Shown here: positions 53,618 to 64,000 of the stretch, in pieces
Layout of the letters: each line of letters starts with the position of its first letter
Position numbering within the stretch: the first letter of the stretch is position 1
Origin: Asterella californica
Lineage: Eukaryota > Streptophyta > Marchantiopsida > Marchantiales > Aytoniaceae
Assembly (NCBI GenBank): GCA_036924285.1
Contig: JAYKYS010000007.1
Location: 13,392,001-13,456,000, forward strand
Reading direction: 5' to 3'
Length of the DNA: 64,000 nt
Made by a program: the position numbers and the translations under genes
The notes under the pieces: generated by a model
The model's input: the letters and a program-made list of their open reading frames with translations, nothing else
The model's database searches: none
What the model was told of the DNA's origin: nothing

Positions 53618-55751
53618 AGCCAGACTCGCATTACACCCTAAGAAGTGTTTCTTCGTGATGATTGAAAGAATACTTTTTGGACATAGAGTATCAGGTCGAA
53701 GCATAGAAGTAGATGTAGAGAAGGTTTGAGTAATACTCTCCCTGCAACCCCCTACTGACGTCAGCGAGTTGAGAGCCTTCCTATGACATGTTGGATATTA
53801 CAGAAGGTTCATCAAAGACTACGCCATATTTGCTGCTGAAGAAGACGACAGAGTACCATTGGCATGAGAAACAGCATGAGGTGTTTGAAACGCTGAAGAA
53901 GAAAAAGTTGGCAGAAGCACTTGTCATGTGACCAACAGACTGGGAGAGACCTTTCCAAGCGTATGTAGACACTTGGAAAAGCACCACAGAAGTTCTTTCT
54001 TCGCAGGTTCCGAAGAAGCACAGTCGACCGGAACCTATGAAGAAAGAACTTGTGGCAGCACCACACTATGATGGGGTGGCTGATTTGGAAACACAGAAGG
54101 CTAACACAAGTTTCAAGCAATTGATCGAAGATAACAAAATCTACAGGAAGTTGTTACTTCAAGTATTGAAGAAACCTACTAAGGTAAGAAGATCAAAGTT
54201 ACCTTCTCCGTTTCAGATCGCGGCAGAAGACCTGGGGTCTCCAGAAGTGGAAGTGGAAGTGGAGGTTGCAGGTTGTGTAATTAGGAAAGTGCCAATTGAC
54301 TCTGGATCAGGAGTCAACATAATGTGACAGAAGACACGGCGTACGCGTTCGGTTTCAGCAAGTTTGAAGAAACTCAACGAGTGTTACGATTGGCAGATCA
54401 GAGAAGAAGACGACCACTGGGGTTACTACGCAACATTCCCACCTTAATAGGCGGAATTTCTTTTAAACTCACCTAGTTGTACTGCGTCCTTTGGTTAAGT
54501 ATAGATATCAAATTTTGATTGGGAGGCCATGGTTGTATGGTGCCAAAGTTCTGACAGATTGATACCGACACCGTTTACAGTTTAAAGATCCACAGAAACC
54601 AACTGATAAGGCTGTGGTGGTATCTTGGAAGAAGATAACGCATCAGGGTGAAACCGAATCGACTGCTGCAGGCTACACTTTCGGATCTGATTCGTCACAA
54701 GTAGTGCAAGTGAACGGAAAGGAGATCCTTATTCGATGATCAACTATCTTCAGTGCGACGAAGTCGATGAGGACGAAGATGCAAACGAGGCCGAATAGCA
54801 ATCACAGCTAGGTCACGGGAGTGCAGAGACCAACCATATAGAGGATATAGTACTTCCAGGAGCATCCCAAGACTTAGTGATAAGGGAAGGAAAGAACTTA
54901 AAGATTTCTGTGGTAGTACAAGAAGAAGAGTTGGAAGTGTATCGTCAGATGCTGACCCATTACCAAGATGTCTTTGCCTGGACTGTGGAGGACATGAAGG
55001 GGATACCTGCACAGTGGGAAGAACATCGTATTGATCTTATTGAAGGATCAGTACCTGTGCGACAGAGACAATGCCGACTCAACCCGGAATATTCTTTGCT
55101 GGTCAAAGACGAGATAGATAAGTACTTGAAGGCATGTATTATTTTTCATGTGTTAAGCAGCGACATGGGTAGCACCCATAGTAGTGGTACCTAAGAAGCA
55201 AACAGGAAAGATAAGAGTCTTCCGAGATTTCAAGAAGCTTAATGCAACAACCAAGAAAGACCATCACCCTTTACCTTTTATTGATACTATTTTGGATCAC
55301 GTATCTGGAAAGGAATGTTATAGCTTTCGGGGTATAACCAAGTGTCCATTAGAGAGCAAGATAAAGACAATGACTACCTTCACTACAGATTGGGGCACTT
55401 ATGCTTATCATAAAATACCTTTTGGACTATGCAATGCACCAGCTACCTTTCAGAGGATGATGATCTCAAATTTTTCAAGATTATTTGTGAAATTTTCTAG
55501 AGATTTTTAGAGATGATTTTTGTGTTTTTGGCACACGTAAAGAACATGCAACGTATTTAGCCAAGACGTTTCAGAAGTGTAGGGAAGCCAGACTCGCATT
55601 ACACCATGAGAAGTGTTTCTTTGTGATGATTGAAGGAATACTTTTTGGACATAGAGTATCAGGTCGAAGCATAGAAGTAGATGTAGAGAAGGTTTGAGTA
55701 ATACTCTCCCTGCAACCCCCTACTGACATCAGCGAGTTGAGAGCCTTCCTA
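53618..55751 (+). pseudogene. Ty3-C array, rest of unit 3 and full unit 4
   Basis: Unit 3 resumes at 53618 and ends at 53783. Unit 4 is 53784-55751 (1968 bases). Its pre-protease/protease frame is the longest (54037-54327, with QKANTSFKQLIEDNKIYRK and IDSGSGVNIM) because GAAGTTTAAC of other units is GAAGATAAC here. The frame 54877-55194 (VVQEEELEVYRQMLTHYQDV, QCRLNPEYS) and RT frame 55184-55510 (ATFQRMM, without the TAG of some units) are also better kept. The shared frameshifts remain. Confidence 0.88.
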
Positions 55752-56695
55752 TGACATGTTGGATATTACAGAAGGTTCATCAAAGACTACGCCATACTTG
55801 CTGTTGAAGAAAACGACAGAGTACCATTGGCATGAGAAATAGCATGAGGCGTTTGAAACGCTGAAGAAGAAGAAGTTGGCAGAAGCACCTGTCATGCGAC
55901 CACCAGACTGGGAGAGATCTTTCCAAGCGTATGTAGACACTTGGAAAGGCACCACAGAAGTTCTTTCTTCACAGGTTCCGAAGAAGCACAGTCGACCGAA
56001 ACCTATGAAGAAAGAACGTGTGGCAGCACCACACGATGATGGGGTGGCTGATTTGGAAACACAGAAGGCTAACACAAGTTTCAAGCAATTGATCGAAGTT
56101 TAACAAAATCTACAGGAAGTGGTTACTTCAAGCATTGAAGAAACCTACTAAGGTAAGAAGATCAAAGTTACCTTCTCCGTTTCACATTGAGGCAGAAGAC
56201 TTGGGGTCTCCAGAAGTGGAAGTGGAAGTGGAGGTTGCAGGTTGTGTAATTAGGAAAGTGCCAATTGACTCCGGATCAGGAGTCAACATAATGTGACAGA
56301 AGACACGGCGTACGCGTTCGGTTTCAGCAAGTTTGAAGAAATTCAGCGTGTGTTACGACAAGCAGATCAGACAAGAAGACGACCACTGGGGTTACTGCGC
56401 AACATTCTCACCTTAATAGGCAGAATTTCTTTTAAACTCATCTAGTTGTACTGTGTCCTTTGGTTAAGTCTAGATATCAAATTTTGATTGGGAGGCCATG
56501 TTGTATGGTGCCAAAGTTCTGACAGATTGATACCGGCACCGTTTACAGTTTAAAGATCCACAGAAACCAACTGATAAGGTTGTGGTGGTATCTTGGAAGA
56601 AGATAACGCATCAAGGTGAAACAAAATCGACTGATGCAGGCTACACTTCCGGATCTAACTCGTCACAAGTAGCGCAAGTGAACGGAAAGGAGATT
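55752..56695 (+). pseudogene. Ty3-C array, unit 5 (cut by reverse-strand Ty3-D)
   Basis: RNase H start and pre-protease segment at 55876-56103, protease motif near 56270, then a frame to about 56695 where the sequence stops at GGAGAT and the 3' LTR of a reverse-strand Ty3-D begins. The stretch LIGRPWL is damaged by a base loss near 56501. Confidence 0.85.
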
Positions 56696-57616
56696 TGTAA
56701 ACCTTTCACGATCCCATCGATCAACTACCCCCCCCCCCCCGATCTCTCAACCACCACGAACGTCATCGATGAATCTGCAAATGTCGGACCTGTCTCTCAC
56801 TCAGGGATCACCTCTGATGGCTTTGATGGAAGCACACCATGAATCTTGAAGAGAAAAATGCTAAGTTCACTCATTCATACACCCACAAACTTATCAACTA
56901 AAAATCTCCATAAACTCATCAACTAAAATCCTCTATTATAACGACGTCTCTCAAGTTCTCACATGCTAAAAATATCCCACACTCTCTATATTACTCAAGT
57001 TGTCATTACGACGATGTGAAAACAAGGATGAGGAGCCCTTCTCTACTCCTTTATTTATACATTCTAGGTTTTTACTTTGGTACCCTTCGATAACTCAGCC
57101 GTAACTACTTTTATCGAGTTTTACTAAGATATTACTTAAGGTAAAAGCATTAATCACATGGGCTTCTTACCTTTTCACATGGGCTTATTCCTTCAAAGTC
57201 AACAACTTCTAGAAAGATTCTAGAATATTCTCAAGGAATCTCGAATTTCCACCCCCCTCTACACTAGGACCCACTAAAAAGGAAACATGTGGAATCTCTT
57301 CTTGTTTTTAATGCCCACAAAGTCCACAACTTTAATCCAACCACTAATATCAAGTCAAAAAGGAGATAAGGGATACTTTCCACCTCCTTTCTACCTTTTC
57401 GACAAGATGACAAGATAGTAGTGCTCACTCTTTAGCAAATATCTGAATTCTGCCAAAAGTACAGTTAAGTTTAACCATAACTAACTTTTAGCTAGTCATG
57501 ACTAACTTGATACCTCCTTAAAGTACTTGGGCAGCAAATAAACATTCTCAACACTTAGTTATAACTAAACACCTTACTAATAGACAAACTTCCTATGTGT
57601 AACATAGGCCGTTACA
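56696..57616 (-). repeat. 3' LTR of a reverse-strand Ty3-D copy
   Basis: 921 bases, the reverse complement of the Ty3-D LTR, TGTAAC start at 57616 and TTTACA end at 56696. It has 13 C in a row at 56728-56740 where the other LTRs have six. It diverges visibly more from the two + strand LTRs than they do from each other. Confidence 0.92.
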
Positions 57617-58139
57617 TTTTATCCTCGGACTAAATTTTCGCTCCGTCCTCGGAGTGAAGAGAGAACTTTCGTCGATGAAACATCTTCAACTTGTCATGGT
57701 TGACCCGATCGAATCTCTTTCCTCCCAACTCCAGAAGGTCATATGTAAAGTTGCTCCACACCTTATCTACAACAAAAGGACCAAAATATCTTGGAAGAAA
57801 CTTCTTCTTAGCCCTCTTGAATCTGATAGCATCATACAACATAACCTAATCTCCGACTTGAAAAGGTTTTACCTCCCTCTTGCCCAACCGTTTGTCGTAA
57901 CTCTTCTTTTGATACGCCTGAGCTCGTTCCATCCGGATCATTGCTACCGGTCGGGTCTCTTCCAACTCCATGAGTTGCTCTCTTCTTGATCTGACCACGT
58001 CTTCTCCCCTCGCCCTTTTCAACTTTCGTTGAATAGTTTGAAAAGTATCCAATTCGAATTGGATCGGCAACTTGGACTCCACTTCATAAACCAGTCGAAA
58101 TGGAGAGTACCCAGTAGAAATCTTTGTTGTCGTTCGGTA
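57617..58139 (-). pseudogene. Ty3-D integrase C-terminal part, reverse strand
   Basis: Two frames in the same phase, 58082-57846 and 57842-57630, separated by a TAG where the + strand copy has TTG (GD-stop-VMLYD). They include ELDTFQTIQRKLKRARGED, KKSYDKRLGKREVKPFQV and RYFGPFVVDKVWSNF. With the upstream frame they form one reading frame interrupted only by two stops. Role: integrase C-terminal DNA-binding module. Confidence 0.85.
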
Positions 58140-59681
58140 CTACCATAAGATGGCATGTAACCTCTTATCCCAAGTATGTTTCGCAGTCTCAACACCAACA
58201 TCTTTGGCGAGCATCATACAAAGTGTAAGATTGGTTTTCTCCGCAAGACCATTAGCATTTGGTTTGTATGAGGTCGTTACTCGTGCCTTGATAGAAAAGT
58301 GTTGTAGCATAGCAGTAGTCATGCTCCCTACAAACTCTCCTCCTCTATCCGAGACCAACTCTAACGGACATCCAAATCTTGTGATGATCCTCTCCCATAG
58401 GATTCTATCGACTTCTGTTTCATTGGTCTCTCTCAAAGGTCTAGTCTCTACCCACTTGGTACAATAGTCAGTGGCGACTACAATGTATCTATTGTCTCGA
58501 GGTGTCTTATTAAGAGGACCTACAAAGTCAATACCCCACTTCTCAAATGGTCCTAACACGGGAATTGATCTTAACGGAGGTGTTCTAGTAGACTTCAGAG
58601 CAAATGCTTGACATACGTCACAAGTTTTGCAATAGTCTAAACACTCTTTGAAAATCCCTCTCCAGTGGTAACCCGCATCCAAAATCTTGAAGGCTGTTAT
58701 CTTATCAGCAAAGTGACCTCCGCAAACAGTTTCGTCGTGAAACTCGTGCATTAGCTTGAATGCCTCTTTCTGACCAACTGCTCTCCTTAGTAACCCATCT
58801 GCTCCTTGATGAAACAGAATTCCCTCCACCATGGTGTAAGGTTTGCATCTCTTGATCAACGCGTTACGTTCTCGGGTATGCATACCTTCTGGAAAAGAGC
58901 CATCTGCAAGGAAACTCCAGATTTCCTTGTACTCGTCCGGTATCTCCTCAATGCTTGTGATGGTTATCAGATGTTCGTCTGGAAATGAATCATCAAACGG
59001 TTCTTCTCCCTCATCATCATAATCCCTCGACAAAAGATCAACATTCGCATGCTTTTTCCCTGGTCTATCTTCTATCACGTAATCATATTCTGTTAGAAGG
59101 ATCTTCCAACGGGCAATACGACCTTCGGTAGGCGTATTAAAGATATACTTTAAAGCCTTGTGATCTATGACTATGGAAAATTTCCCTCCTAGCAAGTAGT
59201 GTCGAAATTTCTTCAATCCAAAGATCACCGCTAATCTTTCTCGTTCAGTCACGGAGTAATTCTTCTCCGCTGGAACCATCTGCCTACTAGCATAAGCTAT
59301 AGGATGATCATGCCCATCTCCATCTAACTGACTTAATGTACATCCGATTGTTACACTGGAGGCATCCGTATACAAAATAAATGCTTTACTCCACTCAGGT
59401 TTAGCAAGTATAGGAGCTGTCACTAATGTCTTTTTCAGCTCCTCAAATGCTTCCTTTGCCTTCTGATCATGCACTATCAAGTCAAAGTCAACTCCCTTCT
59501 TCATGTACATAGTCAAAGCTATTGCTTTGTTTGAGAAGGAAAAGACAAACCTACGATAATATCCAACCATGCCAAGAAACTGTCTCAACTTTGTCAAGTT
59601 GATCAGAAATGAAAGATCCACAATCTTCTTCACCTTCTCAGGATCTACCGCAATTCCATTCTTGGAAATGATGTGTCTCAA
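58140..59681 (-). pseudogene. Ty3-D RT end, RNase H and integrase, reverse strand
   Basis: 513 codons open. Order: RT thumb (FLGMVGYYRRFVFSFSN), RNase H (LYTDASSVTIG, TERERLAVIFGLKKFRHYLL, DHKALKYI), integrase zinc domain (FHDETVCGGHF...CKTCDVCQ), catalytic core (GIDFVGPLN, LVSDRGGEF, GLAEKTN, the DDE residues). A TAG at 58140-58142 after LHAILW interrupts it. At about 59690 the element is cut off in the RT thumb and joined to Ty3-C RT sequence, so gag, protease and most of RT are missing. This copy supplies exactly the domains deleted from 43938-53617. Confidence 0.92.
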
Positions 59682-59690
59682 CAGTAGAGG

Positions 59691-59858
59691 ATGATGACCT
59701 CAAATTTTTCAAGATTATTTGTGAAATTTTTTAGAGATTTTTATAGATGATTTTTGTGTTTTTGGCACACGTAAAGAACATGCAACGTATTTAGCCAAGA
59801 CGTTTCAGAAGTGTAGGGAAGCCGGACTCCCATTACACCCTGAGAAGTGTTTCGTCGT
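59691..59858 (+). pseudogene. Ty3-C RT fragment
   Basis: Starts at AGAGGATGATGACC (the position after ATF-stop-RMM in other units) and carries the damaged catalytic-box region. It runs to the LTR-S insertion at 59858, and the unit resumes at 61233. The left border is the junction with reverse-strand Ty3-D. Confidence 0.85.
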
Positions 59859-61232
59859 TGTCGCGCTACTTGGCGGCTACATGCTTGACTTCTACTCCGA
59901 CGCTTAGGTTTAGTAGTTCTAGAAGTTAGCTCATATTACTTCTAGTCTTTTATGTATATGTTTGACACCTTTGCATACGGTGTTAATACTATTTTGAGTC
60001 CTAGTAGGCTGATAGTATGCTAGTTATCTTGTTCAAGCATTTGTGCGCTTGTGCAAGTGACTTCTTACTTGTCTATGACGTTCAATGTACATAACTTAGG
60101 GTTTCCATGCTGATAGGGGTTTGAGCTCATGGGTTGTACTTACTTGTCGCCCATGCACGCTTTCTAGCTGATTTAAGTTATTTTTCGGGGCTGCGTGTCG
60201 TTTTAGGTAGTTTAAGTTTTACGTTGGCACTCTAGGGAGCTTGACGTGGTAGCCTATGAGTAAAACTAAGTTGCCACGTGGTTTAGGGTACTAAAGGACA
60301 ACCAAGTGGAGCTATGAACTCCTATTGGTCTGTTTTTGTCTTTTGTTAAACTCTAAATTTAGAAACAGATCTCTAGAGTGGAGTTCGAGCATTTGGTGGG
60401 GGGGACTTCGAAATCTGAGAGCACAGGGAGAGAGGGCTCGTCATGCCAAGCACTTCCAGTGAAATTTTCGATCGATTTGATGCAATAAAGACGAAGTTAT
60501 GACCAATTGAAGTTCGAATTGTGCTAGAATTGAATCACTTTTGTTGAATTTAGGGTTTTCAGTGTCACTCGCAGCAAATTTGAGGAAATTGCTTCAAAAC
60601 TTCGAGGTTGTGTTCTCTGCCAGCAGGGCTACGATTTCACAAAAAGTTTCATATCGATTGAGTGACTGAGTAATTCAGGGCGGCCGCTGAAGCCGAGGGG
60701 GTCTGAAAAGCTCTTAATCTAGAGCAGCGACTTCAAGGAATGAGATCTGGAGTTCTACAAACAATCAGGAGTCCCAACTTCACAGGAGTGTTCAGCAAGC
60801 TGTGAACTGCAAATCCTGTAAGAAAATTAGAAATTGATCGAGCCAAACTCCTGTTATAGGTCGAAATAGCCATCTAGGTACCAGAAATTGCCGTAGTTTT
60901 CTTGCTCAAAACTTTTCTGTTCATATCTCCGTGTCAGAATTTGATCTCAGGCTGAAACTTCGTCTGTGAGTTCAGTAGCACCTCATTTGCATGTAGGGGA
61001 AGTTTAGAAGTATAAACCTTCATAGTTTTTCTCTCCGTGCGTGTCAAAGTTCACCGCCGGATCTTATTACTGCCAGCTAGACCTGAATTTCGCCTTCTGG
61101 GTATATTACTAGATCTTACACATCTGTGCGAGTGTTTATTGCCCCTGTTGTAACCTGAAAGCCAACCTCTTGAGTGAACAACCACAGCCAGAAGCCCGGC
61201 ACTTTCCTAGGTAGACGGATCACACTTTGACA
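59859..61232 (+). repeat. LTR-S: solo LTR in the Ty3-C array
   Basis: 1374 bases from TGTCGCGCTACTTGG to CACTTTGACA, with TG/CA ends. TCGT at 59855-59858 and 61233-61236 is the target duplication; other Ty3-C units show the uninterrupted TTCTTCGTGATGATTG. There is no primer site, coding region or second LTR, so this is the product of LTR-LTR recombination. Its first bases TGTCGCGC are shared with the Ty3-chromo LTR but the rest is not. Fragments of the same LTR lie at 3384-3622 and 20620-20858. Confidence 0.88.
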
Positions 61233-63325
61233 TCGTGATGATTGAAAGAATACTTTTTGGACATAGAGTATCAGGTCGAAGCATAGAAGTAGATGTAGAG
61301 AAGGTTTCAGTAATACTCTCTCTGCAACCCCCTACTAACATCAGCGAGTTGAGAGCCTTCCTATGACATGTTGGATATTACAGAAGGTTCATCAAAGACT
61401 ACACCATACTTGCTGCTGAAGAAGACGACAGAGTACCATTGGCATGAGAAACAGCATGAGGCGTTTGAAACACTGAAGAAGAAGAAGTTGGCAGAAGCAC
61501 TTGTCATGCGACCACTAGACTGGGAGAGACCTTTCCAAGTGTATGTAGACACTTGGAAAGGCACCACAGAAGTTCTTTCTTCACAGGTTCCGAAGAAGCA
61601 CAGTCGACCGGAACCTATGAAGAAAGAACCTGTGGCAGCACCACATTATGATGTGGTGGCTGTTAGAAGGAGCTAACACAAGTTTCAAGCAATTGATCGA
61701 AGATAACAAAATCTACAGGAAGTTGTTACTTCAAGCATTGAAGAAACCTACTAAGGTAAGAAGATCAAAGTTACCTTCTCTGTTTCACATCGGGGCAGAA
61801 GACTTGGGGTCTCCAGAAGTGGAAGTGGAAGTGGAGGTTGCAGGTTGTGTAATTAGGAAAGTGCCAATTGACTCCGGATTAGGAGTCAACATAATGTGAC
61901 AGAAGACACGGCATACGCGTTCGGTTTCAGCAAGTTTGAAGAAACTTAGCGAGTGTTAGGACTGGCAGATTAGACAAGAAGACGACCACTGGGGTTACTA
62001 CGCAACATTCCCACCTTAATAGGCGGAATTTCTTTTAAACTCACCTATGTTGTACTGCGTCCTTGGGTTAAGTCTAGATATCAAATTTTGATTGGGAGGC
62101 CATGGTTGTATGGTGCCAAAGTTCTGACAGATTGATACCAGCACCGTTTACATTTTATAGATCCACAGAAACCAACTGATAAGGCTGTGGTGGTATCTTG
62201 GAAGAAGATAACGCATCAGGGTGAAACAGAATCGACTGATGCAGGCTACACTTCCGGATCTAATTCATCACAAGTAGCGCAAGTGAACGAAAAGGAGATC
62301 CTTATTCGATGGTCAACTATCTCCAGTGCTACAAAGTTGATGAGGACGAAGATGCAAATGAGGCCGAATAGCAATCACAGCTAGGTCACGGGAGTGCAGA
62401 GACCAGCCATATAGAGGATATAGTACTTCCAGGAGCATCCCAAGACTTAGTGATAAGCGAAGGAAAGAACTTAAAGATTTCATTGGTAGTACAAGAAAGA
62501 AGAGTTGGAAGTGTATCGTCAGATGCTGACCCATTACCAAGATGTCTTTGCCTGGACTGTGGAGGACATGAAGGGGATACTTGCACAGTGGGAAGAACAT
62601 CGTATTGATCTCATTGAAGGATCAGTACCTGTGCGACAGAGGCAATGCCGACTCAACCCGGAATATTCTTTGCTGGTCAAAGACGAGATAGATAAGTACT
62701 TGAAGGCATGTATTATTTTTCTTGTGTTAAGCAGCGACATGGGTAGCACCCATAGTAGTGGTACCTAAGAAGCAAACATGAAAGATAAGAGTCTGCCGAG
62801 ATTTCAAGAAGCTTAATGCAGCAACCAAGAAAGACCATCACCCTTTACCTTTTACTGATACTATTTTGGATCACGTATCTGAAAAGGAATGTTATAGCTT
62901 TCGGGGTATAACCAAGTGTCCATTAAAGAGCAAGATAAAGACAATGACTACCTTCACTACAGATTGGGGCACTTATGCTTATCACAAAATACCTTTTGGA
63001 CTATGCAATGCACCAGCTACCTTTTAGAGGATGATGACCTCAAATTTTTCAAGATTATTTGTGAAATTTTTTAGAGATTTTTAGAGATGATTTTTGTGTT
63101 TTTGGCACACGTAAAGAACATGCAACATATTTAGCCAAGACGTTTCAGAAGTGTAGGGAAGCCAGACTCGCATTACACCCTGAGAAGTGTTTCTTCGTGA
63201 TGATTGAAGGAATACTTTTTGGACATAGAGTATCAGGTCGAAGCATAGAAGTAGATGTAGAGAAGGTTTGAGTAATACTCTCCTTGCAACCCCCTACTGA
63301 CATCAATGAGTTGAGAGCCTTCCTA
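61233..63325 (+). pseudogene. Ty3-C array, rest of interrupted unit and full unit 6
   Basis: 61233-61363 completes the unit interrupted by LTR-S; it reads GGTTTCAGTAATAC where every other unit has GGTTTGAGTAATAC (TGA), so it may keep an ancestral sense codon. Unit 6 is 61364-63325 (1962 bases), with protease frame 61648-61899 (IDSGLGVNIM), ILIGRPWL near 62090, RT start 62505-62768 and TTDWGTYAYHKIPFGLCNA near 62960. The shared lesions are present. Confidence 0.88.
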
Positions 63326-63650
63326 TGACATGTTGGATATTACAGAAGGTTCATCAAAGACTACGCCATACTTGCTGCTGAAGAAGACTGCAGAGTACCA
63401 TTGGCATGAGAAACAGCATGAGGTGTTTGAAACGCTGAAGAAGAAGTTGGCAGAAGCACCTATCATGCGATCACCAGACTGGGAGAGACCTTTCCAAGTG
63501 TATGTAGACACTTGGAAAGGTACCACAGAAGTTCTTTCTTCACAAGTTCCGAAGAAGCACAGTCGACCGGAACCTATGAAGAAAGAACCTGTGGCAGCAC
63601 CACACTATGCAGACAACAGAGTACCATTGGCATGAGAAACAGCATGAGGC
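63326..63650 (+). pseudogene. Ty3-C array, unit 7 (partial)
   Basis: Contains the RNase H start and PDWERPFQVYV through PVAAPHY, then jumps back: a second ACAGAGTACCATTGGCATGAGAAACAG block at about 63614-63642 repeats 63389-63416. The array ends at about 63650, where TGTGGTGCCCACA begins. Confidence 0.8.
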
Positions 63651-64000
63651 GTGTGGTGCCCACAAATTACAGGATTCACGAATTTTTGAAATTTTTGAGA
63701 TTAATAACTTGTTTGTATAACTGAAGAAGCGTTGTTACTTAAGATTACGGTTTCCTTAGCAGGAAGATGATCTTATGAGTTGTTTGTAATAATAAGTTGA
63801 CTTCTTCAGAAGACGACCGTCTTCCGGGAAGCATCTTCTCGATGACGTCTTCGGAAGACGGCGGAAGACACGCATCTTCCGGAAGACGGCAACCGTGGAA
63901 GCTTAACCACGTAAGGAGTAGATGCACCTACCAAGTAGCACAGAACAGGTTAGGTAGGTCAGGAGTGTCGAAACTCCTAAACTGCGGAGAAGACAGCGTA
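63651..64000 (+). other. possible start of another LTR; GAAGAC/GTCTTC cluster
   Basis: Sequence unrelated to Ty3-C begins with TGTGGTGCCCACA, a small inverted repeat starting in TG, which would fit the outer end of an LTR running off the window. At 63805-63895 GAAGAC and its complement GTCTTC (with CATCTTC variants) recur many times and can form several short hairpins. No open frame of note. Confidence 0.35.

Noticed and set aside
1..64000. bacterial or phage origin, defence system, toxin-antitoxin or operon
   Set aside because: No Shine-Dalgarno-led gene strings, no bacterial gene families; content is eukaryotic retrotransposons with introns nearby.

Overview
The window looks like a retrotransposon graveyard from a plant or streptophyte nuclear genome. 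The evidence is a Ty3-type element with a tRNA-iMet primer site and a chromodomain, L1-like LINEs, introns with plant-style GT/AG sites, and no prokaryotic operon or ribosome-binding structure. I cannot name the species from sequence alone. Nearly every long open frame belongs to a mobile element; only two small areas (about 5.1-6.0 kb with its duplicate, and about 12.2-13.2 kb) look like host genes or gene relics.

Family names used here are mine. LINE-A is an L1-like element: tandem 179-bp 5' monomers, ORF1 (coiled coil plus an RRM-like core), ORF2 (endonuclease, RT, Cys/His finger) and an (ATTC)n 3' tail. LINE-A2 is an older relative of it. LINE-B is a second, more decayed L1-type LINE. Ty3-chromo is the element at 22876-30576. 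Ty3-C is a decayed Ty3 pol fragment repeated in tandem with a period near 1.97 kb. Ty3-D is the element at 43938-53617. LTR-S is a 1374-bp solo LTR.

Layout. 1-2662: LINE-B and LINE-A pieces whose order and strands are explained by one 2.4-kb inversion. 2663-7975: a segment (LINE-B RT, gag relic, LTR-S fragment, LINE-A2, a large hairpin, host-gene exons, LINE-A 3' end, LINE-A monomers) that is duplicated at 19900-32930. The second copy differs mainly by carrying the inserted Ty3-chromo element, so the first copy preserves its empty target site. 7976-9009: reverse-strand LINE-B and LINE-A pieces. 9010-12175: mostly unassigned, with a reverse-strand gag-like relic. 12176-13234: a probable spliced host gene encoding a membrane protein, whose first exon and upstream DNA are tandemly duplicated to 14136. 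14137-20347: LINE-B split by a LINE-A insertion at 15070-18540. 22876-30576: Ty3-chromo. 31183-37893: two LINE-A copies head to tail, the second full length and close to intact. 37894-63650: the Ty3-C tandem array, interrupted by a short LINE-A, by the internally deleted Ty3-D element, by an opposite-strand 3' half of Ty3-D, and by the LTR-S solo LTR. 63651-64000: unassigned sequence that may be the start of another LTR, with a dense cluster of GAAGAC/GTCTTC motifs.

The elements work by copy-and-paste through RNA: the LINEs by target-primed reverse transcription, the Ty3 elements by gag particle, protease, RT-RNase H and integrase. No element in the window is fully intact. The closest are LINE-A at 32682-37893 (one apparent frameshift in ORF1, one frameshift and one stop in ORF2) and Ty3-chromo (near-identical LTRs, but an altered protease triad and a frameshift before the chromodomain). 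Coordinates of repeat junctions were read by eye and may be off by a few bases.
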